From: Oscillospiraceae bacterium
GTDB taxonomy: Bacteria > Bacillota > Clostridia > Oscillospirales > Ruminococcaceae
Direction: 5' to 3'
Length of the DNA stretch: 53,743 nt
NCBI GenBank assembly: GCA_017847875.1
Contig: JAGASN010000005.1
Coordinates: 1 to 53,743, forward strand
A program made the translations under genes and the position numbers. The notes beneath the pieces are model-generated. The model searched no databases and was not told the DNA's origin. It worked only from the letters and a program-made list of their open reading frames with translations. Positions 22,732-31,243 of the stretch are shown here, in pieces. How positions within the stretch are numbered: position 1 is the first letter of the stretch; each line of letters starts with the position of its first letter.

Positions 22732-22768
22732 ACAAACCATAGAAAATGTTGCATAAGGTGGGAAAAAC

Positions 22769-23365
22769 ATGGCGGAAGATCTTCGTGTTATCAAAACAAA
22801 AGAGAATATCGAATCACATTTCATCGAACTTCTGAACAGATATCCTTTTCAGGAAATAACGGTGAAGATGCTTATTGCGGAATGCAAAATAAACCGTTCG
22901 ACCTTTTACCGAAATTATGAGGATAAATATCAGCTTCTTGAAGAAATTACCGAAAAGCTCCTAAGAAAATACAAAAAGACTATTTATCCGGATATCATGA
23001 AAATAAAATCCGACAAAGTCGAAGATTTTGAAAAATTCCTGCTTCCGATGGTCAACTATTTTTATGAGAACGAAAGCGTTCTTCTTGCGCTTAACAAAGA
23101 TACCGTTCCCGCGGTGATTTTTGACCGTATGTACCGCATCATGAGCGAAATGTTCCTTGAGGAAATTACTCTTTCGTATAATATCCGGGGAGAAAAGGCA
23201 ACAGTCGCTTCCTATTTTTCCAACGTCATTGCGAGCAATCTGCTCACAACAATGCGCTGGTGGCATCTTGAACATCCGGAGCTTCCGAAAGATAAAATCA
23301 TGGAAATACTGGTGAAATGTATTACAAAAGGTGTATATTCAAGTATGCACGAACTTGAGAAATAA
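22769..23365 (+). CDS. TetR-family transcriptional regulator
   Basis: The 198-aa protein starts with a TetR DNA-binding domain: KENIESHFIELLNRYPFQEI, then TVKMLIAECKINRSTFYRNY (helix-turn-helix, about residues 32-52) and EDKYQLLEEI. The C-terminal ligand domain is of the DhaS/TetR_C_7-like type (MRWWHLEHPELPKDKIMEIL near the end). It is divergent from the membrane protein/flavoenzyme operon with palindromic operators in between, so it most likely represses that operon and itself until a small molecule binds. Confidence 0.88.
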   Translation: MAEDLRVIKTKENIESHFIELLNRYPFQEITVKMLIAECKINRSTFYRNYEDKYQLLEEITEKLLRKYKKTIYPDIMKIKSDKVEDFEKFLLPMVNYFYENESVLLALNKDTVPAVIFDRMYRIMSEMFLEEITLSYNIRGEKATVASYFSNVIASNLLTTMRWWHLEHPELPKDKIMEILVKCITKGVYSSMHELEK

Positions 23366-23368
23366 TAT

Positions 23369-23405
23369 AAAAACCCTCCGGAAGAATTTTTTCCGGAGGG
23401 TTTTT
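23369..23405 (+). terminator. Intrinsic terminator of the TetR gene
   Basis: AAAAACCCTCCGGAA/TTCCGGAGGGTTTTT stem just after the stop codon. Confidence 0.9.
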
Positions 23406-23436
23406 ATTTGATAATACAATTGTATTGAAGAAGGAA

Positions 23437-23791
23437 AATCAGTGGCTGTGTGAGAGGAACTTAGGAAAAGGTTTAGGAAAACCTGCTCATTTTGAAGCGT
23501 GCTCAACCCCCGTAAAGTGCAGTTTCAACCCGCGGAAATGGTCCGAAAATGCTATAAAAAGAGCTGCAAATTACTATATTTCCGTGGGTTGAACACAAAA
23601 TTGTGGAAAAATAACGTTTATGGATTTAGTCGTCATCCCGACTGCCGTGCTCGTTTTGAGCACGCTATCTATATGGATTTTTCCGTGTTATTGGGCAGTA
23701 ACGGGTCGCCTCCACCACAGAGTTTCACATAGCGTGAAAAATTACAGAATAAGCCACTTAGCTAAGCTTTGCTTGCTAGGTGGCTTATTTG
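23437..23791 (+). ncRNA. Structured intergenic RNA candidate, copy A
   Basis: No plausible gene lies between 23,406 and 23,995. A stem TTCAACCCGCGGAAAT/ATTTCCGTGGGTTGAA (23524-23539 with 23577-23592) is followed by a 102-bp core at 23616-23717 that is identical to copy B (30563-30664) except at three positions. The core holds hairpins AGTCG/CGACT, GTGCTC/GAGCAC and GTTA/TAAC. A stem TTGTGGA/TCCACCA (one mismatch) closes it. A terminator-shaped hairpin AAGCCAC/GTGGCTT (23751-23786) with a TTATTTG tail ends the element. The plus orientation is chosen from this terminator. Similarity to copy B also appears weakly upstream, from about 23,437. Confidence 0.6.
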
Positions 23792-23893
23792 TTTGGGATG
23801 GCTAGGATTGCCTTGGCAAAACAAGTTTTCGGGTTTTTGTAAAATGCCAAACGGCAAGAGAAGGCTGGCTAAAACGGGTATGCGGAAAGTTTA

Positions 23894-23949
23894 TTTTACA
23901 CAGATTTTACAAAACTCCGGTAACAGGTTTGATGTTCCTTTTGTATAGT
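23894..23949 (+). promoter_or_regulatory. Pho box and promoter of the pst operon
   Basis: Two direct TTTTACA repeats (23894-23900 and 23905-23911) separated by 4 bp fit the 11-bp-period site of PhoB/PhoP response regulators. A -10 TATAGT lies at 23944-23949. It implies activation of the operon under phosphate starvation by the phoB product encoded at its end. The -10 overlaps an 8-bp stem ATAGTAGT/ACTACTAT that would form in DNA or in read-through RNA. Confidence 0.7.
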
Positions 23950-23995
23950 AGTAACCGCAATGAAAAACTACTATTCAAAAGGAGCTTTTTTTATT

Positions 23996-24802
23996 ATGAA
24001 AGCAAAAAGATTTTTTTCAATTTTTCTTTCCCTTGTTATGATATTCGCTTTTTCCGCCTGCGGAAAAGTGGATAACACCGTTGTCACAGATGGTTCCACC
24101 TCTATGGAAAAAGTTATCGGTGCTCTTGGCGAATCCTTTGAAAACGAAAACAGTGACATTTCCTTTACATATAACCCAACCGGTTCCGGCGCGGGAATAA
24201 AGGCTGTTGCTGAGGGCACCTGTGACATCGGACTTTCCAGCCGTTACCTTAAAGATGAAGAAAAAGCAAAAGGCCTTTCCGAAACCGTTCTTGCTTTTGA
24301 TGGAATCGCAATCATCGTAAATCCGGAAAATCCGGTTTCCGATCTTTCTCTTGAAACCCTTGCAAAGATTTTTACCGGTGAAATCAAAAACTGGAGCGAA
24401 ATCGGCGGAAACGACGGCGAAATTGTCCTTATCGGAAGAGAAGCTTCCAGCGGTACCCGCGACGGTTTTGAATCCATTGTCGGAGTTGAAGGTGTTTGCA
24501 AATACAGAAACGAACTTACTTCCACCGGCGACGTTATTACAACGGTTGCAGGAAACCCCAATGCAGTCGGATATGCCTCTCTCGCTTCCGTTAAAGAAAG
24601 CGTAAAAGCAATTTCCGTTGAAGGAATCGTTCCTTCCGAGGAAAGCGTTAAAGACGGTTCCTATTCCGTTCAGCGCCCCTTTGTTCTTGTTACAAGAACC
24701 GATTCTCCTCTTTCCGAAAGCGCACAGAAATTTTTTGACTACGCCCTTTCTGAAGATGCCTATGAAATAATCTACGCAATGGGCGTTGTTCCCGCAAACT
24801 GA
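23996..24802 (+). CDS. pstS: Phosphate-binding lipoprotein PstS
   Basis: The 268-aa protein is the extracytoplasmic phosphate receptor of the high-affinity ABC importer. A signal peptide ends in the lipobox FSAC (Cys22), so it is tethered to the membrane. The mature part shows DGSTSMEKVIGALGESFE and GSGAGIKAV, the phosphate-binding loops, and GREASSGTRDGFES for the second binding segment. Length and motifs fit PstS. The ATG is 12 nt after GGAG. A hairpin after the gene probably protects the pstS end of the transcript and gives PstS in excess over the membrane subunits. Confidence 0.95.
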   Translation: MKAKRFFSIFLSLVMIFAFSACGKVDNTVVTDGSTSMEKVIGALGESFENENSDISFTYNPTGSGAGIKAVAEGTCDIGLSSRYLKDEEKAKGLSETVLAFDGIAIIVNPENPVSDLSLETLAKIFTGEIKNWSEIGGNDGEIVLIGREASSGTRDGFESIVGVEGVCKYRNELTSTGDVITTVAGNPNAVGYASLASVKESVKAISVEGIVPSEESVKDGSYSVQRPFVLVTRTDSPLSESAQKFFDYALSEDAYEIIYAMGVVPAN

Positions 24803-24814
24803 AAAATAAAACGC

Positions 24815-24849
24815 AAAAAGGCGGCTTTGGTTAAAAAAGCACGCCTTTT
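24815..24849 (+). promoter_or_regulatory. Intra-operon hairpin between pstS and pstC
   Basis: AAAAAGGCG/CGCCTTTT stem with a 19-nt loop. It may act as partial terminator or 3' stabiliser, a common arrangement behind solute-binding-protein genes. Confidence 0.55.
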
Positions 24850-24873
24850 AAGCGCATCTGAAAGGTTTTGAAC

Positions 24874-25743
24874 ATGAAAAAACTGAAAAATCCAACAGAA
24901 AAAATAATCGAGGGAATATTCCTCATCCTCGGGCTTATAACAGTCGGTTTTGTTTTGCTTATCACGGTTTATCTTATAATTTCCGGAATTCCGGCAATCC
25001 GGGAAATCGGGCTTTTTGATTTTCTTTTCGGAAAAACCTGGGATTATTCCAAAAATCTTTACGGAATTCTCCCCTTTATTCTCACCAGTATTTACGGCAC
25101 CGCCGGTGCAATTATTCTCGGCGTTCCGGTGGGCTTTTTAACCGCCGTTTATCTCGCAAAAATCGCTTCGCCCAGGGTAAAGTTCTTTATGGAAACCGCC
25201 GTAAGCCTTCTTGCGGGAATTCCCTCGGTTGTTTACGGTCTGGTCGGAATGATAGTTCTTGTTCCGGCGGTTATGAAAACCTTTGATTTGCCGGACGGTT
25301 CTTCTCTTTTTGCGGCAATAATCGTTCTTGCGGTTATGATTTTGCCTTCAATCATCAAAGTTTCGATAACCGCTCTGGAAGCTGTTCCTAAAGAATATGA
25401 AGATGCTTCGCTTGCTCTCGGCGCAACCCCGGTTGAAACATATTTCCGTGTTTCCGTTCCTGCGGCAAAAAGCGGAATTGCCGCGGCGGTTGTTCTCGGA
25501 GTTGGAAGAGCCATCGGCGAAGCCATGGCGATAATAATGGTTTCCGGCAACGCCCCAAATATGCCGGAGCTTTTCGGAAGCGTTCGTTTTCTTACAACGG
25601 CGGTTGCAAGCGAAATGAACTATGCCACCGACGGAAGCCTTCAGCAGCAGGCACTTTTTTCTGTTGCGCTGGTGCTCTTCCTTTTTATAATGCTTATCAA
25701 CGCGGCGCTGAATTTCTTCCTCAAACGGGAAAAGGAGGGTTAA
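24874..25743 (+). CDS. pstC: Phosphate ABC transporter permease PstC
   Basis: The 289-aa integral membrane protein has six hydrophobic segments, the first at about 13-38. The permease coupling motif EAVPKEYEDASLALGATPVE (EAA loop) contacts the ATPase PstB. RAIGEAMAIIMVSGN is the typical PstC end of this loop. I start at ATG 24874 (after AAAGG); a TTG two codons earlier is possible. It works with PstA as the channel in the cytoplasmic membrane. Confidence 0.95.
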   Translation: MKKLKNPTEKIIEGIFLILGLITVGFVLLITVYLIISGIPAIREIGLFDFLFGKTWDYSKNLYGILPFILTSIYGTAGAIILGVPVGFLTAVYLAKIASPRVKFFMETAVSLLAGIPSVVYGLVGMIVLVPAVMKTFDLPDGSSLFAAIIVLAVMILPSIIKVSITALEAVPKEYEDASLALGATPVETYFRVSVPAAKSGIAAAVVLGVGRAIGEAMAIIMVSGNAPNMPELFGSVRFLTTAVASEMNYATDGSLQQQALFSVALVLFLFIMLINAALNFFLKREKEG

Positions 25744-25744
25744 T

Positions 25745-26593
25745 ATGACCGCAAAACGAAAAATATATATTGCGGCAATGCGCGCTCTTATGTATCTTTC
25801 CGCCGCACTTACCGCAGGACTTGTTCTTTTTATGATAATTTACGTAATGGCAAAAGGAATTCCCAACATAACATGGGAGCTCCTTTCTTCGGAACCCAGC
25901 TATCTTACCGAAAAAATCGGAATTCTTCCGGATATTCTGAACACTGTTTACATAGTCATTGCTACCCTTGTTATTGTAATTCCACTTGGAGTTGGCGCGG
26001 CAATTTATCTTACAGAATATGCCCAGAATAAAAAAATCGTTGCGGCAATTGAATATGCTTCCGAAACCCTTTCCGGAATTCCTTCCGTAATTTACGGATT
26101 GGTCGGACTTCTTTTCTTCTGTCAGTTTATGAGTTTTGGAAGATCGCTCATCGCCGGTGCACTTACTCTTGTTATTATGAATCTTCCGACGGTTATGCGC
26201 ACCACCCAGGAAAGCCTTAAAACTGTTCCCCAAAGCTACCGCGAAGGTGCTTTTGGACTTGGAGCGGGAAAATGGAGAGTTATCCGCACCGTTGTTCTTC
26301 CGGGCTGTGTTGACGGAGTTATCACCGGTTGTATTCTTTCCATCGGCAGAATCCTTGGGGAATCCGCCGCTTTGCTTTTCACCGCCGGTTTTGCCCATTC
26401 CCTGAACGGATTTTTTGAAGGACTCACAAGTTCCGGTTCAACCCTTACTGTTGCCCTTTATTTTTACGCAAAGGAGCAGGGAGAATTTGGCGTTGCTTTC
26501 GCAATAGGAGCAATTTTAATGATTCTTACCCTTGGAATAAATTTTGCGGCGGAAGCAGTCAACAGATATTTTGAAAAAAGGAGAGCATTATGA
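25745..26593 (+). CDS. pstA: Phosphate ABC transporter permease PstA
   Basis: The 282-aa membrane subunit pairs with PstC. Hydrophobic segments occur at about 14-36, 71-97, 112-135, 140-155, 197-215 and 250-273. The EAA loop reads [20 protein letters not shown], and [15 protein letters not shown] follows, as in PstA. The ribosome binding site GGAGGG sits at the end of pstC, one base from the stop, and the 3' end overlaps pstB (ATGA). Confidence 0.95.
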   Translation: MTAKRKIYIAAMRALMYLSAALTAGLVLFMIIYVMAKGIPNITWELLSSEPSYLTEKIGILPDILNTVYIVIATLVIVIPLGVGAAIYLTEYAQNKKIVAAIEYASETLSGIPSVIYGLVGLLFFCQFMSFGRSLIAGALTLVIMNLPTVMRTTQESLKTVPQSYREGAFGLGAGKWRVIRTVVLPGCVDGVITGCILSIGRILGESAALLFTAGFAHSLNGFFEGLTSSGSTLTVALYFYAKEQGEFGVAFAIGAILMILTLGINFAAEAVNRYFEKRRAL

Positions 26594-27345
26594 GCGATAT
26601 TCTTACGGTAAACGACCTTTGCCTTTGGTACGAAAACACAAAGGCGCTTAAAAATATAAATATGGATATTCCGGAAAAGAGCATTACCGCCCTTATCGGC
26701 CCTTCCGGCTGCGGAAAATCCACTTTTTTAAAAACTCTTAACAGAATGAACGATTTGATTCCGGGGGTTAAAATTGAGGGCGAAGTGTGCTATAATGGAA
26801 ACGATATTTACGGCAAAGATGTTGACGTGAACGAACTTCGCCGCAATATCGGAATGGTTTTTCAAAAACCGAACCCTTTCCCCATGAGCATTTATGACAA
26901 TGTTGCCTATGGACCAAGGACACACGGAATCACAAACAAGGCAAAACTTGATGAGATTGTTGAGCGTTCCCTTCGGGATGCGGCAATCTGGGATGAAGTC
27001 AAAGACCGCCTTAAAAAGAACGCCCTCGGTCTTTCCGGCGGACAGCAGCAGCGACTTTGCATCGCAAGGGCACTTGCTGTTGAACCGGATATTCTTCTTA
27101 TGGACGAACCGACTTCCGCTCTTGACCCAATTTCCACCTCTAAAATCGAGGAACTTTGCACCCAGCTTAAAGAAAAATACACCATTGTCATAGTAACTCA
27201 TAACATGCAGCAGGCGGTCAGAATTTCTGATTATACTGCGTTCTTCCTTCTTGGCGACCTTGTTGAATTTTCCGAAACGGAAAAAATGTTTTCACAGCCG
27301 GAAGATAAAAGAACGGAAGATTATATCACGGGGAGGTTTGGTTAA
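26590..27345 (+). CDS. pstB: Phosphate ABC transporter ATPase PstB
   Basis: The 251-aa ATPase drives phosphate import. Motifs: Walker [10 protein letters not shown] (Lys43), the Q-loop [20 protein letters not shown] typical of PstB, signature LSGGQQQR, Walker [14 protein letters not shown] and switch His in IVTHNMQQA. All are intact and the length is normal. ATG overlaps the pstA stop, and its own TAA overlaps the phoU ATG. Confidence 0.97.
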   Translation: MSDILTVNDLCLWYENTKALKNINMDIPEKSITALIGPSGCGKSTFLKTLNRMNDLIPGVKIEGEVCYNGNDIYGKDVDVNELRRNIGMVFQKPNPFPMSIYDNVAYGPRTHGITNKAKLDEIVERSLRDAAIWDEVKDRLKKNALGLSGGQQQRLCIARALAVEPDILLMDEPTSALDPISTSKIEELCTQLKEKYTIVIVTHNMQQAVRISDYTAFFLLGDLVEFSETEKMFSQPEDKRTEDYITGRFG

Positions 27346-27989
27346 TGCGTTCAAAATTCGACGAGCAGCTTGAACTGCTTAATGAAGAAATGATAAATAT
27401 GGGAGCCCTTTGCGAACACGCAATCGAAACTTCCGCAAAGGCACTTGATGAAGGAAATATTCCCCTTGCGGAAAGCGTTTCGGATATTGCGACGCTTATT
27501 ACCCAAAAGGAAAGGGAAATTGAATCCCTTTGCATGAAGCTTATTCTTCAGCAGCAGCCCGTTGCAAGGGATTTGAGAACAATAAGCTCCGCCCTTAAAA
27601 TGATTTCCGATATGAAGAGAATCGGCGACCAATCCGCAGACATTGCCGAAATTATCACAATGTCAAATATTTCCGCCGGCGACGATACCTTCCATACCCA
27701 CGAAATGGCAAAAGCCGTTATAAAAATGGTTACCGGAAGCGTTGACGCATTTGTAAAAAAGAATGTTAAAGCCGCAAATAAAGTTATAGAATCCGATGAG
27801 GAAGTCAACAGATACTTTAAGGAAATAAAGGCGCTTATTATCGAAAAGCTCCGGGATCCCGAAACCGACAGCGAATGTGCCGTTGACCTTCTGATGATCG
27901 CGAAATATTTTGAAAGAATAGGCGACCACGCAAAAAAACTTGCGGGCTGGGTGGTCTATTCCACAACAGGCATAAGAGAGGAAGATTAA
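27345..27989 (+). CDS. phoU: Phosphate regulon negative modulator PhoU
   Basis: The 214-aa all-helical protein carries two PhoU repeats. The first has ETSAKALDEGN and REIESLCMKLILQQQPVARDLR; the second has YFKEIKALIIEKL and YFERIGDHAKKLAGWV. The metal-binding E/D patterns (KRIGDQSADIAE, ERIGDHAKKLA) are conserved. PhoU links the transporter to PhoR so that the regulon is off when phosphate is ample. It is translationally coupled to pstB (TAATG). Confidence 0.95.
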   Translation: MRSKFDEQLELLNEEMINMGALCEHAIETSAKALDEGNIPLAESVSDIATLITQKEREIESLCMKLILQQQPVARDLRTISSALKMISDMKRIGDQSADIAEIITMSNISAGDDTFHTHEMAKAVIKMVTGSVDAFVKKNVKAANKVIESDEEVNRYFKEIKALIIEKLRDPETDSECAVDLLMIAKYFERIGDHAKKLAGWVVYSTTGIREED

Positions 27990-27992
27990 AAG

Positions 27993-28667
27993 ATGATTTT
28001 TTGCGTTGAAGACGACACAAGTTCAAGAGAACTGATGATATATACCCTTAATTCCGCCGGCTTTGACGCAAAAGGCTTTCCGGAAAGCACGGAATTCTGG
28101 AAGGCAATCGAAACTGAAACTCCGGAACTTATAATGCTTGATATTATGCTTCCGGGAGAGGACGGAATCGAAATCCTTAAAAAACTCCGTTCAAAAGCGG
28201 TAACAAAGGATATTCCGGTAATAATGGCAACCGCAAAGGGAACGGAATACGACAAAGTCATCGGACTTGATACCGGCGCGGACGATTATCTTGTAAAACC
28301 CTTCGGAATGATGGAGATGGTTTCGCACATAAAAGCCGTGCTCAGAAGAACGGCGCCGAAAATGTCGAAAAATATTTTGAGCACCGGCAAACTTTTGGTA
28401 AACCTTGATGAGCACAGCGTTTTTGCAAACGGCGAAAAGGTCGTGCTCACTTTCAAGGAATTTGAACTTCTGCGGATTTTCATGGAGAACCCCGGAAGAG
28501 TTTTCAGCCGTGACGCTCTTCTTGAAAAAGTCTGGGGCGCGGATTATTACGGAGAAACAAGAACCGTTGATGTTCATATTGGAACCCTGCGCACAAAGCT
28601 TGGTGAATGCGGAGAATATATCGAAACCATTCGCGGGGTCGGTTACAGAATGGAGGAACGCCATTGA
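27993..28667 (+). CDS. phoB: Response regulator PhoB/PhoP (OmpR family)
   Basis: The 224-aa regulator has a receiver domain with acidic pocket (VEDD) and phospho-acceptor Asp50 (IMLDIMLPGEDG), the Thr in MATAKG and Lys in DYLVKPFG. The winged-helix effector domain (about 125-222) shows LTFKEFELLRIFMENPGRVF, SRDALLEKVWG and TVDVHIGTLRTKL. It should bind the TTTTACA repeats upstream of pstS. The gene starts 3 bp after phoU and overlaps the kinase gene. Confidence 0.93.
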   Translation: MIFCVEDDTSSRELMIYTLNSAGFDAKGFPESTEFWKAIETETPELIMLDIMLPGEDGIEILKKLRSKAVTKDIPVIMATAKGTEYDKVIGLDTGADDYLVKPFGMMEMVSHIKAVLRRTAPKMSKNILSTGKLLVNLDEHSVFANGEKVVLTFKEFELLRIFMENPGRVFSRDALLEKVWGADYYGETRTVDVHIGTLRTKLGECGEYIETIRGVGYRMEERH

Positions 28668-30322
28668 CAAAAAGAATTTTCCATTCAATAATTTCGGTTT
28701 CCGCGGCGGTTCTTATCGCTTCCGTAGTATTGATTTTCGGCGTTTTTTATTCCCAATTTTCAAAAGACAGGCTGACCCAGCTTGAAAACCACGCAAAATC
28801 CGTTTCCGTCGGAATTTCCGTTTATGGAACGGAATTTTTGCAGAATATAGGCGAAAGCGGTTACCGCGTAACCTATATTTCTGAAAACGGCGAAGTGCTT
28901 TTTGATTCCGAAGGGGATTTTTCAGAAATGGAAAACCACCTTGAACGAGAAGAAATTGCGGAAGCGGCAAAAACCGGAAAAGGCGAAAGCAAGCGTCTTT
29001 CAAAAACCCTTTCCGAAGTTTATATTTACTATGCAAAAAAACTTCCGGACGGAAGCTTTATCCGCCTTTCGGTAACGAGAGATTCCGTTTTTGCGGTGTT
29101 TTCAAAATCTGCCGCGCCCGCAATTCTGATAATCTTTTTTGCTTTTTTGCTTTCGGTTTTTGCGGCAAAGCGGCTTTCGAAAAAAATCGTTGAGCCCCTG
29201 AACGCTCTTGATCTGGATAACCCCCTTGAAAACAAAAACTGTGACGAAGTTGCGCCCCTTCTCCGAAGGATTTCCGCCCAGCAAAAGGAACTAAGAAGGC
29301 AGGAGGAAAAACTCCGCAAAAAGAAAACCGAGCTGGAGACAGTTCTTGAAAATATGGACGAGGGAATTATTCTTCTTACTTTTGAAGGCAAAATCGTTTC
29401 CATAAACTCCGCCGCAAAACGGATTTTCGGATATTCCGGAAACCCGGAAGGAGAAAACCTTTCCGCTGTTTGCCGGGATATTTCCGTAAAGGAAGCCTTT
29501 TCGGAAGCGGTCAAAGGCGGGCATTTTGAAAAAACAGCGGAACTTTCCGGCGGATATTTCCGCATTGACGCAAACCCGGTTTATTCCGGCGAAAAAGTTT
29601 TCGGTGCGGCGCTTTTCCTTTTTGACGTTACGGAAAAAGAGGATTCAGAGCAGATGCGCCGGGAATTCACCGCGAACGTTTCTCATGAGCTCAAAACTCC
29701 GCTCCATTCCATAACCGGTTTTTCGGAACTTATGGCAAGCGGAATCATGAAGCAGGAGGATTATATCCCATGCGCAAGGCGCATTCATGACGAAGCGAAA
29801 CGAATGACAAGGCTTATTGAGGATATCATCAGCCTTTCACATCTTGATGAAAACGCCCACGATATGAAACGGGAAAAGGTTGACCTTTTTGCGGTTTGTG
29901 AAAACGTTAAAAAAAATCTCGAAGTTGCGGCAGATGCCATGGAGGTCGAACTTTCTCTTTCCGGAGAAAAAACAGAAATAGAAGGAATTCCGGAACTTCT
30001 GGAAACGATAGTTTTCAACCTTTGCGATAACGCCATAAAGTATAACCGCAAGGGCGGAAAAGTAAGCGTTTCCGTTACAAAAACCGCAAAGGAAGCGGTT
30101 CTTTCTGTTAAGGACACCGGAATAGGAATTCCGCCGGAGCAGTTTGAACGTATTTTTGAGCGCTTTTATCGTGTCGATAAAAGCCATTCAAAAGAGGTCG
30201 GCGGAACGGGACTTGGTCTTTCGATAGTGAAACACGCTGCGAAAATCCATGGCGCAAAAATTGAAATTGAAAGCGAAATTGGGGAAGGAACGACTATAGT
30301 TGTACGTTTTTCTGTTTGCTGA
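28664..30322 (+). CDS. phoR: Sensor histidine kinase PhoR
   Basis: The 552-aa kinase starts at TTG, overlapping the phoB stop, with GGAGG 7 nt upstream. A first membrane helix (about 8-30), an extracellular sensor (31-150) and a second helix (151-168) are followed by a HAMP-like linker, a coiled coil, and a PAS domain (about 225-325). The dimerisation domain has SHELKTPLHSITGFS with phospho-acceptor His341. The ATP domain shows NLCDNAIKYN, DTGIGIPPEQFERIFERFYR and GGTGLGLSIV. It phosphorylates PhoB under low phosphate; PhoU and the Pst transporter restrain it. Confidence 0.93.
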   Translation: MTKRIFHSIISVSAAVLIASVVLIFGVFYSQFSKDRLTQLENHAKSVSVGISVYGTEFLQNIGESGYRVTYISENGEVLFDSEGDFSEMENHLEREEIAEAAKTGKGESKRLSKTLSEVYIYYAKKLPDGSFIRLSVTRDSVFAVFSKSAAPAILIIFFAFLLSVFAAKRLSKKIVEPLNALDLDNPLENKNCDEVAPLLRRISAQQKELRRQEEKLRKKKTELETVLENMDEGIILLTFEGKIVSINSAAKRIFGYSGNPEGENLSAVCRDISVKEAFSEAVKGGHFEKTAELSGGYFRIDANPVYSGEKVFGAALFLFDVTEKEDSEQMRREFTANVSHELKTPLHSITGFSELMASGIMKQEDYIPCARRIHDEAKRMTRLIEDIISLSHLDENAHDMKREKVDLFAVCENVKKNLEVAADAMEVELSLSGEKTEIEGIPELLETIVFNLCDNAIKYNRKGGKVSVSVTKTAKEAVLSVKDTGIGIPPEQFERIFERFYRVDKSHSKEVGGTGLGLSIVKHAAKIHGAKIEIESEIGEGTTIVVRFSVC

Positions 30323-30396
30323 AATAGTTGCAAGCAACCATCGGTAACATCACCGTATTAGTGCAAAGGTTCCTGGGAATGAAAAAAGAATGAAAA

Positions 30397-30711
30397 TCCA
30401 TGGTCGTGTGACCCGTCTACCATCAAAACCCATTCCAACATGCAAATTTATACCCGTGACTAACCCCCGGAAAACGCAGTTTCAACCCCAGGAAATGGCC
30501 GAAAATCATAAAAAACAGGCCGTTTGTACTGGGGTTGGTGGAGGGTAATGGCAAAAAACATGGTTTATGGATTTAGTCGTCATCCCGACTGCCGTGCTCA
30601 TTTTGAGCACGCCATCCATATGGATTTTTCCGTGTTATTGGGCAGTAACGGGTCGCCTCCACCAGAATTAAAGGAAAACACCGTCTTGCAAAAGCAGGGC
30701 GGTGTTTTTTT
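30397..30711 (+). ncRNA. Structured intergenic RNA candidate, copy B
   Basis: This copy fills the 516-bp gap between phoR and blaI. Stem AACCCCAG/CTGGGGTT (30484-30491 with 30528-30535) replaces the AACCCGCGG/CCGTGGGTT pair of copy A, a compensatory change that keeps the helix. An inner GGCC/GGCC pair (30498 and 30518 areas) adds to it. TGGTGGAGG (30536-30544) is a perfect complement of CCTCCACCA (30656-30664) and closes the 102-bp core. An intrinsic terminator AAAACACCG/CGGTGTTTT with a long T-run ends at 30711. Bases 30,323-30,448 hold no gene. Confidence 0.6.
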
Positions 30712-30748
30712 GTATATGTAAAAACCAAAAAATATTCTTTTCAGGAAT

Positions 30749-30821
30749 AGACTATAAATTTAGTCTTGACAAGACTATAAAAATAGTCTATATTGAAGCT
30801 GTAAAGACTATAAGTTTAGTC
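30749..30821 (+). promoter_or_regulatory. Promoter and three BlaI-type operators (module 1)
   Basis: Three nearly identical palindromes occur: AGACTATAAATTTAGTCT (30749-30766), AGACTATAAAAATAGTCT (30772-30789) and GACTATAAGTTTAGTC (30806-30821). The promoter TTGACA (30766-30771) and TATATT (30789-30794), 17 bp apart, is buried between operators 1 and 2. Binding of the BlaI-like repressor encoded next would shut the operon off. Confidence 0.85.
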
Positions 30822-30838
30822 CAAAGGAGGATTTACAT

Positions 30839-31207
30839 ATGAAAGAGAAGAAAGAAAAACTCAATAACTCCCAGGTAAAGGTTATGCAGCTTCTTTGGGA
30901 AACCGGCGCAACCACCGCGAAAAACCTTTGTTTAATGGCGGCGGAGCGCTATGATTGGAACAAAAACACCACCTATACCATAATAAAATCCCTTGTTGAA
31001 ATGGGCGCGGTTGAACGCAGCGAACCGGATTTTCTCTGCACTCCGGTTCTTTCTCTCGAAGAAGTTCGCAGAACCGAAACAAAGGGTCTTGTGGATAAAT
31101 TCTTCCATGGCTCCGCAAGCGCGTTTTTCTCCGCGTTCCTCGAAGATGAAAGCATCTCTTCCGAGGAACTGGAAGCCCTTAAAAAAATCATCAACGGAAA
31201 GAAATAA
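30839..31207 (+). CDS. BlaI/MecI-type repressor (module 1)
   Basis: The 122-aa protein has the BlaI winged-helix N domain (NSQVKVMQLLWETGATTAKN, then WNKNTTYTIIKSLVEMGAV) and a C-terminal dimerisation helix region with EELEALKKIING. In known systems the repressor is inactivated by proteolysis once the membrane sensor is triggered; here the cleavage region would be about residue 95-110. AAAGGAGG lies 7 nt before the ATG. The operators at 30,749-30,821 show autoregulation. It forms an operon with the BlaR1-like sensor and a lipoprotein. Confidence 0.9.
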   Translation: MKEKKEKLNNSQVKVMQLLWETGATTAKNLCLMAAERYDWNKNTTYTIIKSLVEMGAVERSEPDFLCTPVLSLEEVRRTETKGLVDKFFHGSASAFFSAFLEDESISSEELEALKKIINGKK

Positions 31208-31243
31208 ATCACTTTTTAACTTAAGAAACGAGGTGATTTTATT

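Noticed and set aside
23499..30721. Similar small frames (GFSRHPDCRA and following) in both repeat copies
   Set aside because: A shared coding sequence was considered, but the frames lack ribosome binding sites, have different starts and ends, and the conserved compensatory stems favour RNA structure.
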